From Dyadobacter sp. CY356 (lineage in GTDB: Bacteria > Bacteroidota > Bacteroidia > Cytophagales > Spirosomataceae), in the NCBI RefSeq assembly GCF_021440195.1, contig NZ_JAJTSZ010000001.1:930001-994000 (forward strand): a DNA stretch of 64,000 nt. The letters are read 5' to 3'. Positions within the stretch are counted from its first letter, which is position 1, and each line of letters opens with the position of its first letter. Shown piece after piece: positions 34,917 to 43,834 of this stretch. The notes beneath the pieces were generated by a model. The model was not told the origin of the DNA, did no database searches, and was given only the letters and a program-made list of their open reading frames with translations. The position numbers and the translations under genes are program-made.

Positions 34917-36326
34917 ATGTTAAAAACTATTTTTCTGTTTTGTTTGCTGACTGGAATTTCCGTCTGGAATGAAGTCAGCGCACAGCCCAAAACTCTCTCG
35001 CTGGCAGATGCGGTAAATCTTGCTGTCGAAAATTATCCTTCCGTCAAAATAAAGCTTGCTGAATTCCAGGCGAGCCAGGCAGATGCCAGTGCGCAGCTTA
35101 TTGGTTATAAACTGCCGACCGTTAGCTTTCAGGCACAGGCACTTTTTGCTACTTCAAACCAGGTGAGGGGGACATCCTTTCCAAATGGCGGAACTTCAAT
35201 ATCCAGCACTGGCAGTATTAAAGCAAACGGGTATTCTGCTGATGCAGTATGGAGTAGTTTCAGTACGATTCTTGGGAGTTATAAGATAGCAAATTTCGGG
35301 AAAAAGACTGCGGATGAAGCCATGTATAAAGCAGGTGCCGAACAAGCCAGAGCGGATTATGAAAAGGAAATTTTTGACCAGAAGGCAAGGGCAGCAGATG
35401 CTTATCTGATGGCACTGGTTTATAATGATGCTGTAAAAGTGCAGCAGAAAAACCTGGAACGCACCCAGGAAACTTTCAACATCATTCAGGCAACCACCAA
35501 AGCTGGTCTGCGCCCCGGGGTGGATAGCTCAATGGCCACAGCAGAACTTTCCAAAGCAATGCTGTTGCTTCTGGAAAGTCGTCGTATGGCAAAAGATCAG
35601 AAAATTAAACTGGCTCAGATACTGGGCGGCAGTAATTCTGATTTCGATTTGGTAGCAGATAAATTCAACACCAGTCTTCCTGAACCTGGTTCTGTATCGG
35701 CCGGACTGAACGTTTCTGATCATCCGGTTTTACAATTTTATCAAAAAAGAATTGATTTTAGCCAGGCAAAAGTGATTGCAATCCGTAAATCATATTTGCC
35801 CTCAATCATGGCCGTTGGCGCCTTGTGGAGCCGCGGTTCAGGCATCTCGGATAAAACAGATCCCGATGGGAATTTTAATTACAATGCATCTTTATCCGGA
35901 CTTAAATTCAGGGCCTATAACTACATGGCTGGTGTGTCCACGCTTTGGAATATATCTGATGTTTTTAAAACGAAGCGGCAAAGCAGAGCCCAGGAATTTT
36001 TGACCGAAAGTTACCAGCAGGGCTATAACCAAATGCAGATTCAGTTACAGGGAGAACTTGAAAGTGCTGACCTTCAATATGCAAGTGCGATTGCAGCAGT
36101 CAGGCAGGCACCAGTGCAGCTGGCTGCCGCCCAGGATGCCTACAACCAGGCCGATGCACGTTACAAAGCGGGGCTGTCAACAATAATAGAATTGACCCAG
36201 GCAGTTACCCTTTTAAACAGGGCCGAAATTGACCAGATCGTGGCGCATAATAATGTTTGGCGCGCAATGCTGCAGCGGTCGGCTATAAACGGGAATATCA
36301 GCGGGTTTTTAAGTCAGGTAAAATAG
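34917..36326 (+). CDS. TolC-family outer-membrane efflux channel
   Basis: A 469-residue protein with a signal peptide (ending NEVSA) and two outer-membrane efflux repeats of long helices: LSLADAVNLAVENYPSVKIK begins the first and FTESYQQGYNQMQIQLQGEL-type helices mark the second, with ARYKAGLSTIIELTQAV near the C-terminus, the conserved GLSTxxEL motif. It forms the trimeric exit duct of the pump. It lies 75 nt after the kinase gene and 16 nt before the RND permease gene. Confidence 0.92.
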   Translation: MLKTIFLFCLLTGISVWNEVSAQPKTLSLADAVNLAVENYPSVKIKLAEFQASQADASAQLIGYKLPTVSFQAQALFATSNQVRGTSFPNGGTSISSTGSIKANGYSADAVWSSFSTILGSYKIANFGKKTADEAMYKAGAEQARADYEKEIFDQKARAADAYLMALVYNDAVKVQQKNLERTQETFNIIQATTKAGLRPGVDSSMATAELSKAMLLLLESRRMAKDQKIKLAQILGGSNSDFDLVADKFNTSLPEPGSVSAGLNVSDHPVLQFYQKRIDFSQAKVIAIRKSYLPSIMAVGALWSRGSGISDKTDPDGNFNYNASLSGLKFRAYNYMAGVSTLWNISDVFKTKRQSRAQEFLTESYQQGYNQMQIQLQGELESADLQYASAIAAVRQAPVQLAAAQDAYNQADARYKAGLSTIIELTQAVTLLNRAEIDQIVAHNNVWRAMLQRSAINGNISGFLSQVK

Positions 36327-36342
36327 TATCAAAAAATAAATT

Positions 36343-39300
36343 ATGGACAAATTACTGACAGGATCGCTGTCAAAACCTATCATGGTGCTGGTGGCTGTTT
36401 TGGGACTGGCTATTTTTTCGGTTATGGCACTTTTTCAGATTCCGGTGGATATTTTCCCGAAACTAAACCTGCCAACGATCTACATTGCTCAGCCCTACGG
36501 TGGTATGACGCCTGCCCAGATGGAAGGTTTTATTGCGACAAGGTATCAAAATCAGATGTTATATGTATCAGGTATTAAGGATATTGAAGTGAAAAACGTA
36601 CAGGGCTTATGCCTTGTTAAACTGACTTTTTATGAAAGTGTGGATATGGCCCAGGCAGCCGGTGAGGTGGCCAATCAGGTCAGCCGGGTAATGAGCTATA
36701 TGCCGCGGGGAACGGTTCCGCCTACGGTTGTGCGTTTTGATGCCACCAATCTCCCGGTTGGACAGCTGGTTTTTACAAGTAAAAAGGCGACGCTGAATGA
36801 GATGCAGGATTATGCTTCTACGAAGATCCGGCCGCTTTTTTCACAGATTCCAGGAGCATCTTCTCCGCCACCTTTTGGAGGAAATGAAAGAACGGTCGTG
36901 GTCAGGGTAAATCCGGAAGCAATGCGGAGTTATCAGTTTACACCGGATGAAATTGTCCAGGCCGTTGTAAAAAATAATCAGATTGCACCTGCCGGAAATG
37001 TGCGGGTAGGGGATTATACCTTTATGACACCGATGAATTCTATCATGAATAACGTGGAAGATTTTTTAAATATTCCATTGCATAAAGGATCAGGGCCACC
37101 GGTTTTTCTTCGGGATATTGCCAGTGTAGAAGATGCATCTGACGTTACCGTAGGTTATGCGCTGGTCAATGGAAAACGCTCTGTTTATATTCCGCTGACG
37201 AAAACTTCTGATGCTTCGACAATGAATGTGGTTAATGCGCTGAAAGCAAAACTACCCGAAATGCAGTCGCTACTGCCTGATTATATCAGGCTGAAATATG
37301 AATTTGACCAGTCGGTTTATGTGATCAATGCAGTTGAAAGTCTTGCATCTGAGGGATTGATTGGTGCGCTATTGACAGGCCTGGTAGTTTTTCTTTTTTT
37401 GGGAGATCTCCGGAGTTCACTTGTTGTGATCGTGACCATTCCGGTTTGTCTGCTGGCTGCTATACTCATGCTGAACCTGGCGGATCAAACCATCAACATT
37501 ATGACCCTTTCAGGTCTGGCGTTGGCCATTGGAATTTTGGTTGATCAATCGACCGTTGTTATCGAAAATATTCACCAGCACCTGGAGATGGGGAAAACCA
37601 AGTCAAGGGCAGTTCTGGATGCAACGCGTGAAGTATCATTTCCGCTCCTTCTGATCACACTTTGTATTCTTGCTGTTTTTGCTCCCGCACTGCTCATGAA
37701 TGGTGTTCCAAAGGGAATGTTTATGCCACTTTCTCTGGCTGTTGGATTTTCAATGATAGCGTCCTACGTCTTCTCTCAATCTTTGGTACCGGTGCTATCA
37801 AATTGGTGGCTGAAAGATCACGCTGGAACACCGCACGAAAAAAAGATACTGAACGATCTTGACAGCAGCTCAGAATCCGGAATGGAAATTTACGAAGTAA
37901 ATCATCCTAAAAAGATAACCGGTTTTGAGCGTTTCAAATTAAGTTATTTAAATCTTTTAGACACGCTGATGAAGCGCCGACTGATGGTCATACCCGTTTA
38001 TCTTTTGATCAGTTTTGGGATTGCCGTTTTTGGATACATGACCATTGGAAAAGATATGATGCCCAAACTGGACCATTCCCGTCAATTTCAGCTTAGACTA
38101 ATCGCTCCGCAAGGTTTAAGAATTGAACGGACTGAGCAGGAACTTATCAAAACAATCAACATCATCAAGGGAATAGTAGGAGAAAAAAATGTAGATATCA
38201 CGTCGGCCTTTGTCGGGATGACTCCTTCTAGTTATGGCACCAGCGCACTTTATGTATTTAATGCGGGCCCTCACGAGGCAGTTTTACAGGTTAATCTGGC
38301 GGAAAGTTACAGGGTGAAATCATTGGATGATCTCAAGGAAAATATCAGAAGGAAAATTCATAGCACCATGCCTGAAACCAACGTGTCTTTCGAGCCAATT
38401 GAGCTGACTGATAAAATCATGAGCCAGGGCGCACTTACACCTATTGAAATCATGGTAGGAAGTAAGGATCTGACGGAGGGCAAAAAATTTGCTGATAAGA
38501 TCATTAATGAACTTAATAAGGTTAAATATCTGCGTGATGTGCGGATCAACCAGCCATTGAATTACCCAACGTTAGATATTCAGGTGGACAGAATAAAGGC
38601 TTCTCAGTTTGGACTTTCGGTTGATCAGGTTTCAAAATCACTGGTGGCTGCGACTTCATCCAGCCGTTTTACAGCGAAGAATTTCTGGCTTGACCAAAAG
38701 AAAGGATTTGCCTACCAGGTCCAGGTTCAGCTGCCGGAGTATCTGATGTCATCTGTTCAGGATATCGAAAATATTCCATTGAAAGCGGGACAACTCAGGC
38801 CAACACTCGGAGATGTGGCTATAATTAAGAAAGTAACTATTCCCGGAGAGTTCGACCGGATAGGTCCCCGCAGAATTGTGACAGTCTCAGCCAATATTTA
38901 TAAAAAAGACCTTGGAAAAGCTACTTCTGATGTAAATGCGGCGTTAAAGCAGGCAGGTGTGCCACCGATCGGTACGGTATTCGAACTCAAAGGAATGGCC
39001 AGACTTTTGCAGGACACCCTAGGCAGTTTAAGTTCTGGTCTTGGACTTGCGGTAGTCGTAATTTTTCTATTGCTGGCAGCAAACTATCAGTCCTTTAAAG
39101 TCTCATTTGTTGTGCTTGTAACAATTCCGGCGGTTCTGGCCGGTTCTATAACAATTCTGCTGCTGACTGGAAGTACGCTGAATCTTCAATCATACATGGG
39201 TATCATCATGTCCGTGGGGGTGTCGGTTGCCAATGCGCTGTTGATTGTTACCAATGCTGAAACTTTAAGAATTCAATATAACGATTCAACTAAAGCAGCC

Positions 39301-39588
39301 CGGGTTGCCGGTGCAGTCAGGCTTCGTCCGATCTTGATGACATCCATAGCTATGGTTGTGGGAATGATTCCGATGGCGAGCGGTTTGAGTGAATCCGGAG
39401 AACAGACTGCGCCTTTGGGAAGGGCTGTGATAGGCGGCCTTATTGCTTCCACTTTTGCAGCATTACTGATTTTGCCGCTGGTGTTTGCCGCCATTCAAAA
39501 TAAAACCTCTGTAAAATCTGTATCGCTGAATCCGGAAGATCGGGACAGTGAGTTTTATGATCAACCTGTAATTCTTAAAAACATTTAA
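36343..39588 (+). CDS. RND permease with non-canonical proton-relay residues
   Basis: A 1081-residue inner-membrane pump subunit with the RND layout: helix 1 (SKPIMVLVAVLGLAIFSVMA), the first porter loop, helices 2-6, an insertion of about 40 residues, helix 7, the second porter loop, helices 8-12. In the fourth helix, where AcrB has two Asp, it reads LVDQSTVVIENIHQH: Asp401 is kept but the second position is Gln402. In the tenth helix, where AcrB has Lys940, it reads VSVANALLIV with Ala963. The substrate is not deducible; the single Asp recalls heavy-metal RND pumps, but the overall style is drug-type. Confidence 0.92.
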   Translation: MDKLLTGSLSKPIMVLVAVLGLAIFSVMALFQIPVDIFPKLNLPTIYIAQPYGGMTPAQMEGFIATRYQNQMLYVSGIKDIEVKNVQGLCLVKLTFYESVDMAQAAGEVANQVSRVMSYMPRGTVPPTVVRFDATNLPVGQLVFTSKKATLNEMQDYASTKIRPLFSQIPGASSPPPFGGNERTVVVRVNPEAMRSYQFTPDEIVQAVVKNNQIAPAGNVRVGDYTFMTPMNSIMNNVEDFLNIPLHKGSGPPVFLRDIASVEDASDVTVGYALVNGKRSVYIPLTKTSDASTMNVVNALKAKLPEMQSLLPDYIRLKYEFDQSVYVINAVESLASEGLIGALLTGLVVFLFLGDLRSSLVVIVTIPVCLLAAILMLNLADQTINIMTLSGLALAIGILVDQSTVVIENIHQHLEMGKTKSRAVLDATREVSFPLLLITLCILAVFAPALLMNGVPKGMFMPLSLAVGFSMIASYVFSQSLVPVLSNWWLKDHAGTPHEKKILNDLDSSSESGMEIYEVNHPKKITGFERFKLSYLNLLDTLMKRRLMVIPVYLLISFGIAVFGYMTIGKDMMPKLDHSRQFQLRLIAPQGLRIERTEQELIKTINIIKGIVGEKNVDITSAFVGMTPSSYGTSALYVFNAGPHEAVLQVNLAESYRVKSLDDLKENIRRKIHSTMPETNVSFEPIELTDKIMSQGALTPIEIMVGSKDLTEGKKFADKIINELNKVKYLRDVRINQPLNYPTLDIQVDRIKASQFGLSVDQVSKSLVAATSSSRFTAKNFWLDQKKGFAYQVQVQLPEYLMSSVQDIENIPLKAGQLRPTLGDVAIIKKVTIPGEFDRIGPRRIVTVSANIYKKDLGKATSDVNAALKQAGVPPIGTVFELKGMARLLQDTLGSLSSGLGLAVVVIFLLLAANYQSFKVSFVVLVTIPAVLAGSITILLLTGSTLNLQSYMGIIMSVGVSVANALLIVTNAETLRIQYNDSTKAARVAGAVRLRPILMTSIAMVVGMIPMASGLSESGEQTAPLGRAVIGGLIASTFAALLILPLVFAAIQNKTSVKSVSLNPEDRDSEFYDQPVILKNI

Positions 39589-39600
39589 ATCAATAAGAAA

Positions 39601-40713
39601 ATGAAAAACCGGATTATATTAATTTACACAGCCGTGGCATTTACTTTTATGTTATATGGCTGCGGATCAGCTGCTGAGGAAAATACAAAAGAAAATGAAA
39701 AAGAGGACGAAGCCGTGATATATCCTGCTGTGGCGGTGACCGAATCTGATCCAAAGGAAGAACTGAACATTCCCGGAGAATTGATGAGTTATTACGAAAC
39801 GGACATTTTTCCAAAAGTCAACAGTTATATCAAAAAGATAAACTTTAACATTGGCGATTATGTTAAAAACGGACAAATTCTGGCAGAGTTGGAAGCACCG
39901 GAATTAAATGCGCAGCTGGCTGAGGCTTATGCCAAAGTAAAATCTTCCGAGGCCCAGCTGACTGCAAGCAGGTCTGTTTATCGCCGTTTGTTACAGGCTG
40001 CGGGCACGCGGGGCGCAGTTTCTCCCAATGATATGGATGTGGCGCGTTCCAAAATAACTGCCGACAGTCTTTTCATGCTTGGAGCTAATGCAGTGTATGA
40101 ATCTGTCCGGCAAATGAATAGTTACCTGAAAATCCGTGCGCCATTTAATGGAATTATAACGGATAGAAAATTATCGCCAGGTGCTTTCGTAGGGCCGGGA
40201 GATAAAAGCACAGTACCTATATTTAAAATCAAACAACAGAATATACTTCGTTTGCAGCTTGCAATTCCTGAACGTTTTATTGATGCGGTCCAGCAGGATC
40301 AGCCAGTAAGTTTTTCTGTCGTAAGCTTACCTGATGAGGTCTTTAAAGGGAAAATCAATAGAATTTCTCACAATGTAGACCGCCAGACGCGCTCTGAACT
40401 CATAGAAATACAGATTCCAAATCCAGGAAATCGTTTGGCTCCTGGCATGTACGCACAAGTAATTCTGCCCGTCGGGCGAGGCCATGCTTCTTTGGTTGTT
40501 CCAAGCTCGTCAGTTGCCACTACAATGGAAAAATGTTTTGTAGTAAAAGTGGAAGATGGAAAAGCTGAATGGGTGAACGTTAGAAAAGGAATGGAAAGTG
40601 ATGGAAAAACAGAGATTTTTGGAGCAGTTAAAAAAGGTGATATCGTGCTAAAAACAGCAAATGATGAGCTTCAACAGGGCCAATCAATTAAAATCTCGGA
40701 AGCATCTTTTTGA
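39601..40713 (+). CDS. RND periplasmic adaptor lipoprotein
   Basis: A 370-residue membrane-fusion protein. The signal ends FMLYGC with a lipid Cys, followed by an acidic Lys/Glu linker. The lipoyl-like halves are FPKVNSYIKKINFNIGDYVK with GQILAELEAPEL, and YLKIRAPFNGIITDRKLSPG, flanking an alpha-helical hairpin (about 100-165); beta-barrel and membrane-proximal domains follow. It is last in the operon, 12 nt after the permease, an order (channel, permease, adaptor) opposite to the usual adaptor-first arrangement. Confidence 0.93.
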   Translation: MKNRIILIYTAVAFTFMLYGCGSAAEENTKENEKEDEAVIYPAVAVTESDPKEELNIPGELMSYYETDIFPKVNSYIKKINFNIGDYVKNGQILAELEAPELNAQLAEAYAKVKSSEAQLTASRSVYRRLLQAAGTRGAVSPNDMDVARSKITADSLFMLGANAVYESVRQMNSYLKIRAPFNGIITDRKLSPGAFVGPGDKSTVPIFKIKQQNILRLQLAIPERFIDAVQQDQPVSFSVVSLPDEVFKGKINRISHNVDRQTRSELIEIQIPNPGNRLAPGMYAQVILPVGRGHASLVVPSSSVATTMEKCFVVKVEDGKAEWVNVRKGMESDGKTEIFGAVKKGDIVLKTANDELQQGQSIKISEASF

Positions 40714-40718
40714 AAATT

Positions 40719-40747
40719 AGAAACGGATTATCTGTAAATCCGTTTCT
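40719..40747. terminator. Bidirectional hairpin
   Basis: AGAAACGGATT (40719-40729) pairs with AATCCGTTTCT (40737-40747) over a 7-nt loop. It ends the efflux operon and overlaps the 3' end of the convergent RHH-type gene. Confidence 0.65.
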
Positions 40748-41216
40748 GAACAAATTTATGCATAGAGCTGTCCAACAGCAGTTTTACTTTATTATAATAG
40801 GGCAAAGCGATTTTGCTCGGACGGATATCCCATCCGCGGTCATAATTTACGATGCAGGACTTTATAAAATTGTTGGTAGTTTCCCGAAGCACAGGATCCC
40901 AGATGGCCAGCTTTGAAATACGTCCTTTATCGATACCAAGTTTAGTCACGTCATTTAAAATCAATGCAGAAAATTCATATTGATCCACAACACCGGATAC
41001 CCATAGTGCGCCTGCTATGTTCGGTTCATCCAGCCGTTCTTTGAATTCAGCAACAATGTCGGCTTCGGCCGGAGAAGTCAGATCCAGCTTTTGATTTTTT
41101 AAATATTCGTCAATGGCCCTGTTCACATGGTCGACGGGATCAGATCCGTCAAGTTCGCTCAATTGCTGTAAACGCTTGATCTGAAAATCAGTCAGCCGTA
41201 CATTTTTGCGAGACAT
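40728..41216 (-). CDS. Ribbon-helix-helix N-domain protein with unknown C-terminal domain
   Basis: About 162 residues from the ATG at 41216 (MSRKNVRLTDFQIKRLQQL); ATG codons at 41225 and 41249 are in frame alternatives. Residues 1-45 look like a ribbon-helix-helix DNA-binding segment (strand NVRLT, two helices, DPVDHVNRAIDEYLKN). The C-terminal 110 residues (e.g. GALWVSGVVDQYEFSALIL and WDPVLRETTNNFIKSC) belong to no family I recognise. A consensus promoter lies at 41254-41283. It may be an autonomous regulator; nothing like a toxin is adjacent. Confidence 0.6.
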   Translation of the reverse strand: MSRKNVRLTDFQIKRLQQLSELDGSDPVDHVNRAIDEYLKNQKLDLTSPAEADIVAEFKERLDEPNIAGALWVSGVVDQYEFSALILNDVTKLGIDKGRISKLAIWDPVLRETTNNFIKSCIVNYDRGWDIRPSKIALPYYNKVKLLLDSSMHKFVQKRIYR

Positions 41217-41253
41217 TTTTTGCATAACTTTTCCTTTATCGTTCAGCACACAT

Positions 41254-41283
41254 CAAACTTACACACCTTAAAAAAGTATTCAA
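41254..41283 (-). promoter_or_regulatory. Promoter of the RHH-type gene
   Basis: On the minus strand TTG (41283-41281), 19 nt, then TAAGTTTG (41261-41254) fit the Bacteroidetes TTG...TAnnTTTG consensus and put transcription start near 41248. Confidence 0.6.
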
Positions 41284-41542
41284 TATCAAATGGCAGATTT
41301 TTGGCCGTAGTGTAGAAATTTGGAATTATTCCTATTACAGATACTTTGTTCTCAGATGATTTTACCACACTATTCTTGCAATGAACTCCTATCTTTTTGC
41401 TGTTGAGGTATATAGCAATGCGTTATGCTGTTCCAGAGCTTTTTTAAATTTTTTGTGTTGTATTTATGAAACCAGGAATGCTGGAATGATTTTGTCAAGG
41501 CACAATATTGAAAAGTGTTTGCAAGAAAATTAAAGAAGAAAA

Positions 41543-42049
41543 ATGGAAGTTTACGACGCTGAAAGAGCAAAATATAAACCTGAAAAAGTGAAGATTCTTT
41601 TTGTCGGCGAGGCTCCTGCCATTGGTGTCAGGAGATTTTATCTTGGAAATACAAATCTTTTCCGTGTTATAAAAGCAGCCTTTGCCGAGTGTTACGGAGA
41701 TTTTACGTCTACCGAAGAATTTCTTGATTTGTTCAAATCTCTGGGTTGTTATATTGATTATTTAAGTCTGGAAACCGTGGATAAGAATGATATACCATCG
41801 CGGAAACTAGCCAGAGCTTCCGGTGTAAATCCTTTGAGTGAACGGCTTAAATTGTATCAGCCTGAAATTGTTATTATACTGATGAAAGAGCTCCAAAAGC
41901 AGGTGAAAGTGGCTGTCGAAATTTCCAATATCAATTCCATTAAAAATATGGAAGCGGTTCCTTATCCTGCCGGCAGTGATACCAATAAGAAAAACTGTAT
42001 AATTGCCATTGTACGCATTCTTAAAAACGCAGCTATATTTGAAGATTGA
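41543..42049 (+). CDS. Uracil-DNA-glycosylase-superfamily-like protein
   Basis: A 168-residue protein. VKILFVGEAPAIGVRRFYLG resembles the first motif of UDG-superfamily proteins (hydrophobic strand, then G/A-E-x-P and an aromatic). LGCYIDYLSLETVDK and LKLYQPEIVIILMKEL could be the following strand-loop and core strand. The C-terminal PYPAGSDTNKKN would then be the region of the His-containing motif, although the usual HPS is changed to YPAGS. Glycosylase activity is uncertain. It is monocistronic. Confidence 0.55.
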   Translation: MEVYDAERAKYKPEKVKILFVGEAPAIGVRRFYLGNTNLFRVIKAAFAECYGDFTSTEEFLDLFKSLGCYIDYLSLETVDKNDIPSRKLARASGVNPLSERLKLYQPEIVIILMKELQKQVKVAVEISNINSIKNMEAVPYPAGSDTNKKNCIIAIVRILKNAAIFED

Positions 42050-42233
42050 TTGGCTATTCTACACAAAGATTGACAGGTTATCCATATAAAAACGCTTCAA
42101 AACCTGGTCTGATGTGCTTGGAAAACCAGGATGCAATGAAGTTTTTGTAATAACTTGAAATGGAAACATTAAAGATTTCAAGATCATTTTGTGTCTTTGG
42201 GAGGTGCATATAAGTCGATCTGTATAAACTTCT

Positions 42234-42268
42234 AAAAATGCCTCTGATAGTACATAGAGGCATTTTTT
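42234..42268 (+). terminator. Intrinsic terminator
   Basis: AAAAATGCCTCT (42234-42245) pairs with AGAGGCATTTTT, followed by T and A residues. It is 185 nt past the UDG-like gene. Confidence 0.7.
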
Positions 42269-42364
42269 ATTATTGTAAACCTATATTTTAATAAAATTTA
42301 AAAAGTATTTTTACGTTAAAGTATTGGCGGATTTAATCAAGACTTTTGTTTACGTATTTAATAG

Positions 42365-42389
42365 ATGAGCCCTGGATTCCGGGGCTCAT
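42365..42389 (+). terminator. Second terminator-like hairpin
   Basis: ATGAGCCC (42365-42372) pairs with GGGCTCAT (42382-42389) and is followed by TCTTTTAT. No complete gene lies directly upstream of it. Confidence 0.55.
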
Positions 42390-42514
42390 TCTTTTATGTA
42401 ACCGGCACTTACTTATTCTCGGTTTAAAAGCTTTTTTTCTTGATAGATCAAATTGGGACAATTGATTCCTTCCTCGTAAATTGTCCGAAGAAACACACGA
42501 TACACATCACGATC

Positions 42515-42897
42515 ATGATGAAAAAAACAGAAAAAAATAAAAATAGCGAGAAGGGTATTTTTACGGATATCGCGTTGCTTATTGAACAGAGCAGACAAAA
42601 CGTTGCTACGACAGTAAATGCTAAAATCACTATATTATACTGGAATATTGGTGGGCGGATTAACAAGGAAATATTAACCAACCGCGGGCTGAGTATGGTA
42701 AGCAGATTATCGCGAACTTATCATACGATTTAATTAATCAATACGGAAAAGGGTGGGGTGAAAAACAATTACGACAATGTATGCAATTTGCGTCTGTCTT
42801 TCCGGAAAGGGAAATTGTATTCGCACTGCGTATACAATTGAGCTGGACACATATCAGGTCCCTTATTTACAGGGAAAATCCGGTAAAACGAGATTAG
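42515..42897 (+). pseudogene. DUF1016 (YhcG-type nuclease) N-terminal remnant
   Basis: The first frame from the ATG at 42515 encodes the DUF1016 N-terminal domain (FTDIALLIEQSRQNVATTVN, then AKITILYWNIGGRINKEIL) and runs out of family sense at TNRG. The next frame continues it: EYGKQIIANLSYDLINQYGK, GWGEKQLRQCMQFASVFPE and LSWTHIRSLIYRENPVKRD, then stops at 42897. One extra G in the GGG near 42690 would join them. The PD-(D/E)xK nuclease domain that should follow is missing, so the gene is a truncated remnant whatever the cause of the frameshift. Confidence 0.75.
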
Positions 42898-42953
42898 AAA
42901 TTGCGCAGCAGAAACTTATTCAACTAGATTAGAAATTGATTTACTCAAAAATT

Positions 42954-43760
42954 ATGACCTTTAAAAATTTTAAAAGCTATTCTCTCGTACTGTTTGGATT
43001 TTTCCTGAACACAGAAGTTTTTTCCCAGGCTGTTACAAAAATTAAAACTTTCGAAGTCGCCGAGGCAAAACAAGCCGTGGCTGTTGATGGTGGGTTCTTT
43101 TATGTGATCAATAACAGTACAATCGGCAAGTTTACCAAAGCGGATGGAAAGCTTGTTACAACCTGGGATGGTACAAGCGAAGGGATTAAACATTTGAACA
43201 GCGGCGTTGTTATCAAAGGAAAGTTATATTGTGCCAATTCGAATTATCCGGAAATTCCAATGGCAAGTTCTGTTGAGATTTTTGATGTAAATACAATGAA
43301 ACATATTGGAAACCATAGTTTTGGTATTGCAGAACATGGCTCACTGACCTGGATTGACCAAAAAGATGGTTTTTGGTGGATTGGTTTTGCCCATTACAGT
43401 GGAAAAGAGGCGAGTGAAGGAAGAGACGTTCGCTGGACCTCTCTTGTGAAATTTGACCTGGAATGGAGACAAACAGAATCATGGATATTTCCAAAAAATA
43501 TTGTTGAGCTTTTCACGCCAAAAAGCAATTCCGGAGGCGCCTGGGGTAATGACGGATTGCTATATTGTACCGGTCATGACAGACCTGAGCTATATGTGAT
43601 GAAATTGCCAAAATCAGGGTTTACACTTGAACATATTCGCACCATGCCGGCGGAGATTTATGGACAGGGTATTGCCATTGATCATTCGGTGAAAAACAAA
43701 TTAATGATTTATGGTCTTAACCGCGCGACGAATACGATAACCCTATCTGAAATTAAATAG
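42954..43760 (+). CDS. Exported beta-propeller-like protein
   Basis: 268 residues from the ATG at 42954 (an ATG 18 nt upstream is in frame); the signal peptide ends TEVFSQ. The mature sequence alternates blade-like segments (VAVDGGFFYVINNSTIGKFT, VVIKGKLYCANSNYP, GSLTWIDQKDGFWWIGFAHY, GNDGLLYCTGHDRPELYVM), which suggests a five- or six-bladed propeller related to periplasmic glycosidase- or cycloisomerase-like proteins. No catalytic residues can be assigned. It begins directly after the DUF1016 remnant and may have been placed beside it by the same rearrangement. Confidence 0.65.
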   Translation: MTFKNFKSYSLVLFGFFLNTEVFSQAVTKIKTFEVAEAKQAVAVDGGFFYVINNSTIGKFTKADGKLVTTWDGTSEGIKHLNSGVVIKGKLYCANSNYPEIPMASSVEIFDVNTMKHIGNHSFGIAEHGSLTWIDQKDGFWWIGFAHYSGKEASEGRDVRWTSLVKFDLEWRQTESWIFPKNIVELFTPKSNSGGAWGNDGLLYCTGHDRPELYVMKLPKSGFTLEHIRTMPAEIYGQGIAIDHSVKNKLMIYGLNRATNTITLSEIK

Positions 43761-43834
43761 ATCAGTTTAAACTCTTTGGACCGGTTTTATTAAGCTTGAT
43801 AATTGTATAAAATTATCGATTTTAACAGTTTAAC

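Larger units (their letters stand above)
42050..42514. other. Intergenic region with two hairpins
   Basis: 465 nt without a convincing gene. A 61-codon minus-strand frame (42078-42263) shows no family features. Two terminator-like hairpins lie at 42234-42268 and 42365-42389, more than the single upstream gene needs, so a gene may have been lost between them. Confidence 0.5.

Noticed and set aside
42078-42263. A 61-codon minus-strand frame after the UDG-like gene
   Set aside because: It reads through a terminator hairpin at its own start and has no recognisable motif.
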